Of a stretch of DNA of 6,507 nt, positions 5,768 through 6,507 are shown piece by piece. A model generated the notes under the pieces. That model was not told where the DNA came from, ran no database searches, and saw nothing but the letters and a program-made list of their open reading frames with translations. The translations under genes and the position numbers were made by a program. Source of the stretch: an uncultured Lachnospiraceae bacterium (GTDB taxonomy: Bacteria > Bacillota > Clostridia > Lachnospirales > Lachnospiraceae); assembly GCA_947177925.1 (NCBI GenBank), contig CAMWWJ010000197.1, forward strand, positions 1-6,507, given 5' to 3'. The stretch's first letter is position 1. Every line of letters starts with the position of its first letter.

Positions 5768-5858
5768 AAAATTAATGACTCGCATTCTAAGCTGCGAAGC
5801 ACTTAAAATTAAAGGTTCACGTTCAAAGTAGTGAAGCACTTAAATTAAAGATTTACAC
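5765..5858 (-). ncRNA. ToxI-like antitoxin RNA with about 2.5 tandem repeats of 37 nt
   Basis: Copy A (5821-5858, 38 nt) and copy B (5784-5820, 37 nt) share, on the minus strand, CTTTAATTT(T)AAGTGCTTC followed by a C-x-x-CTT-x-GAA ending. A third, shorter and diverged copy (5765-5783) runs into the terminator stem. Repeats of about 34-45 nt in two to six copies, then a terminator, then the toxin gene is the defining layout of type III antitoxins. Each repeat would be cut out by the toxin and fold as a pseudoknot that inhibits it. The repeats and order are seen; antitoxin function is inferred from position next to ToxN-like fragments. The exact cut phase cannot be read from sequence. With the toxin broken it is an orphan RNA. 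Confidence 0.72.
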
Positions 5859-5865
5859 TTAAAAT

Positions 5866-5893
5866 GAGCAACTTTCTGCTCAATATTATTATA
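5866..5893 (-). promoter_or_regulatory. Candidate promoter start of the antitoxin RNA
   Basis: A perfect TATAAT (5893-5888, minus strand) lies about 30 bases before the first repeat and would start transcription near 5881. A small hairpin, GAGCA/TGCTC (5881-5877 and 5870-5866), would then form the RNA's 5' end. The -35 region is weak: TTGCTA is present but three bases too far. The inverted repeat GCAAC-N6-GTTGC (5916-5931) overlaps it and could be a binding site. Confidence 0.38.
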
Positions 5894-5904
5894 TTCAATC
5901 TTTT

Positions 5905-6064
5905 TCAAATTTTTAGCAACAAATTAGTTGCAATATCTGCACCGTGAAATTTTCCATCGGCTTGATATAACCTACTGTTTTACTTCCAAAGCGCTTTTCG
6001 CTGTCATGAGGACAACAGTCTCCAATAATTCAATAGACTTTACACCTTGTGTTTTTTTGATCAT
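5905..6064 (-). other. Unassigned, possibly decayed coding sequence upstream of the antitoxin RNA
   Basis: No convincing gene is seen between the antitoxin promoter and the small coiled-coil gene. On the minus strand short readable stretches occur in different frames. One is a 30-residue frame at 6064-5972 that contains SIELLETVVLMTAKSALEVK, without a ribosome site. The others are RFGSKTVGYIKPMENF, ending at 5913, and YQADGKFHGADIATNLLLKI, ending at 5905. The last two read like protein joined by frameshifts, which suggests an eroded gene. The ETVVLM string faintly recalls the end of RlmD-type RNA methyltransferases, but this is too short to trust. Confidence 0.25.
6025..6044 (+). repeat. Left inverted repeat of the 402-bp unit
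   Basis: ATAATTCAATAGACTTTACA pairs with 6407-6426, with a single mismatch at 6031/6420. Confidence 0.7.
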
Positions 6065-6071
6065 GTGGCTG

Positions 6072-6341
6072 TTACGATATTTTTTGTAGCTTTTCGCTAT
6101 GTTCGGCTACTACTTTTTTTATAATAGATATATCTTGTTTCATTGATTCATATGTTTCAACATTATCTTTATATCTATCATAAGTTGACGTATAGCAAGT
6201 TTCTATAGTATTTAATCGAGGAATAACAACAGTTTCTTGTGTTAACTCAATCCTTTTTACCCTATCTTTAATATCCTGAATATCTTCTTTAATAGGATCA
6301 AGCATATTTGATATTGCAAGTAACAATTCATTGTCCGTCAT
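6072..6341 (-). CDS. Small coiled-coil protein of unknown function
   Basis: The 89-residue product starts MTDNELLLAISNMLDPIKED and continues with a heptad-rich, highly charged helix. The helix holds IQDIKDRVKRIELTQE, then IPRLNTIETCYTSTYDRY, and it ends VVAEHSEKLQKIS. There is no signal peptide, membrane segment or enzyme motif. Similar short proteins are familiar from clostridial genomes as hypotheticals, often near mobile DNA (recollection, not a search). The start at 6341 is chosen over an upstream in-frame ATG at 6398 because AGGGCGGTGA stands just before it and the family-like sequence begins there. The upstream ATG also lies ahead of the predicted transcription start (about 6382). It sits inside inverted repeats at 6025-6044 and 6407-6426. 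The function is unknown. Confidence 0.72.
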   Translation of the reverse strand: MTDNELLLAISNMLDPIKEDIQDIKDRVKRIELTQETVVIPRLNTIETCYTSTYDRYKDNVETYESMKQDISIIKKVVAEHSEKLQKIS

Positions 6342-6388
6342 ATTATCACCGCCCTTTATTGTAAATACCAGACTTATTGAGTGGCTAT

Positions 6389-6417
6389 AGTATATCACAA
6401 TTTAGATGTAAAGTCTA
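6389..6417 (-). promoter_or_regulatory. Extended -10 promoter of the small coiled-coil gene
   Basis: On the minus strand TAGACT (6417-6412), a 17-base spacer and TATACT (6394-6389) with a TGA extension form a good extended -10 promoter. The -35 lies within the right inverted repeat. Transcription from about 6382 supports the start codon at 6341. Confidence 0.5.
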
Positions 6418-6426
6418 TTCAATTAT
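6407..6426 (-). repeat. Right inverted repeat of the 402-bp unit
   Basis: This is the partner of 6025-6044 on the opposite strand, matching at 19 of 20 bases. It contains the -35 box of the enclosed gene. Confidence 0.7.
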
Positions 6427-6459
6427 CAATGTTTGGTTTTAGTCAAGAAATATTATTAT

Positions 6460-6507
6460 TTATTTCACCTTTTCCTCCCACTCACTCTCCTTAAACCCAA
6501 CCAAAAC
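6460..6507 (-). CDS. Possible C-terminal end of a gene entering from the right
   Basis: From the right edge the minus strand reads VLVGFKESEWEEKVK and then TAA. The hydrophilic, Lys/Glu-rich ending looks like a real protein terminus, but fifteen residues give no family and other frames cannot be excluded. Confidence 0.28.
   Translation of the reverse strand, partial: VLVGFKESEWEEKVK

Larger units (their letters stand above)
6025..6426. mobile_element. 402-bp unit bounded by 20-bp inverted repeats, possible miniature element
   Basis: Positions 6025-6044 and the complement of 6426-6407 match at 19 of 20 bases (ATAATT, one mismatch, AATAGACTTTACA). They face inward and enclose exactly one small gene with its promoter. 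No clear target duplication is seen beyond a possible CA, and there is no transposase, so mobility would need help from elsewhere. An alternative is a local inverted duplication of the promoter region. The repeat is certain; the mobile nature is inference. Confidence 0.4.

Noticed and set aside
5765..5858. CRISPR array
   Set aside because: The 37-nt copies are directly tandem with no unique spacers, diverge from each other and are followed by a terminator; the toxin fragment context fits an antitoxin RNA better.
6041..6057. Plus-strand terminator ACAC-CTT-GTGT followed by a T-run
   Set aside because: The stem has only four pairs and there is no plus-strand gene upstream for it to serve.
5972..6064. 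RlmD-type methyltransferase remnant based on ETVVLM
   Set aside because: Six residues in a 30-residue frame without a ribosome site are not enough, and flanking sequence gives no support.

Overview
The window is AT-rich and looks like accessory DNA from a low-GC Firmicute, most likely a gut clostridium of the Lachnospiraceae type. This rests on base composition, strong AGGAGG-type ribosome binding sites, a surface protein with GLUG-like repeats, and the style of the small coiled-coil gene near the right end. The genus cannot be fixed from the sequence alone.

Layout, left to right. (1) Positions 1-1844, minus strand: the first 614 codons of a large secreted repeat protein that runs off the left edge. 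It has a signal peptide, a charged coiled coil and at least twelve Asn-Cys/Asn-Gly repeats. (2) 1845-2099: a divergent intergenic region. It holds a near-consensus promoter for the surface gene with a 20-bp palindrome in its spacer and -10 box. (3) 2100-2459, plus strand: a small XRE-family repressor-like protein. (4) 2546-3035 and 5680-5712, minus strand: the two separated pieces of a ToxN/AbiQ-family toxin gene. (5) 3036-5679: a complete 2,644-bp IS66-family insertion sequence with tnpA, tnpB and tnpC, perfect 22-bp terminal inverted repeats and a perfect 8-bp target duplication. (6) 5736-5881, minus strand: ToxI-like tandem repeats of about 37 nt followed by a strong intrinsic terminator. 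This is the expected antitoxin RNA layout of a type III toxin-antitoxin system. (7) 5905-6064: unassigned, probably decayed sequence. (8) 6072-6341, minus strand: a small coiled-coil protein of unknown function inside a unit bounded by 20-bp inverted repeats. (9) 6460-6507: perhaps the last codons of another gene.

The central result is a type III toxin-antitoxin locus (ToxIN/AbiQ/CptIN-like) broken by an IS66 element. Removing the IS and one copy of its duplication restores the native order: antitoxin repeats, terminator, then a toxin frame beginning MDFYQINEEY and ending with the toxin terminator. The toxin also carries a frameshift in a short A-run and an in-frame TAG. It is therefore a multiply inactivated pseudogene, while the antitoxin RNA and its terminator look intact. 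Restoring the one missing base gives a predicted ancestral toxin of 171 residues.

A second possible unit is the XRE regulator and the divergent surface-protein gene. The palindrome overlapping the surface gene promoter is a plausible operator, so phase-like or conditional repression of a surface protein is a reasonable but untested reading.
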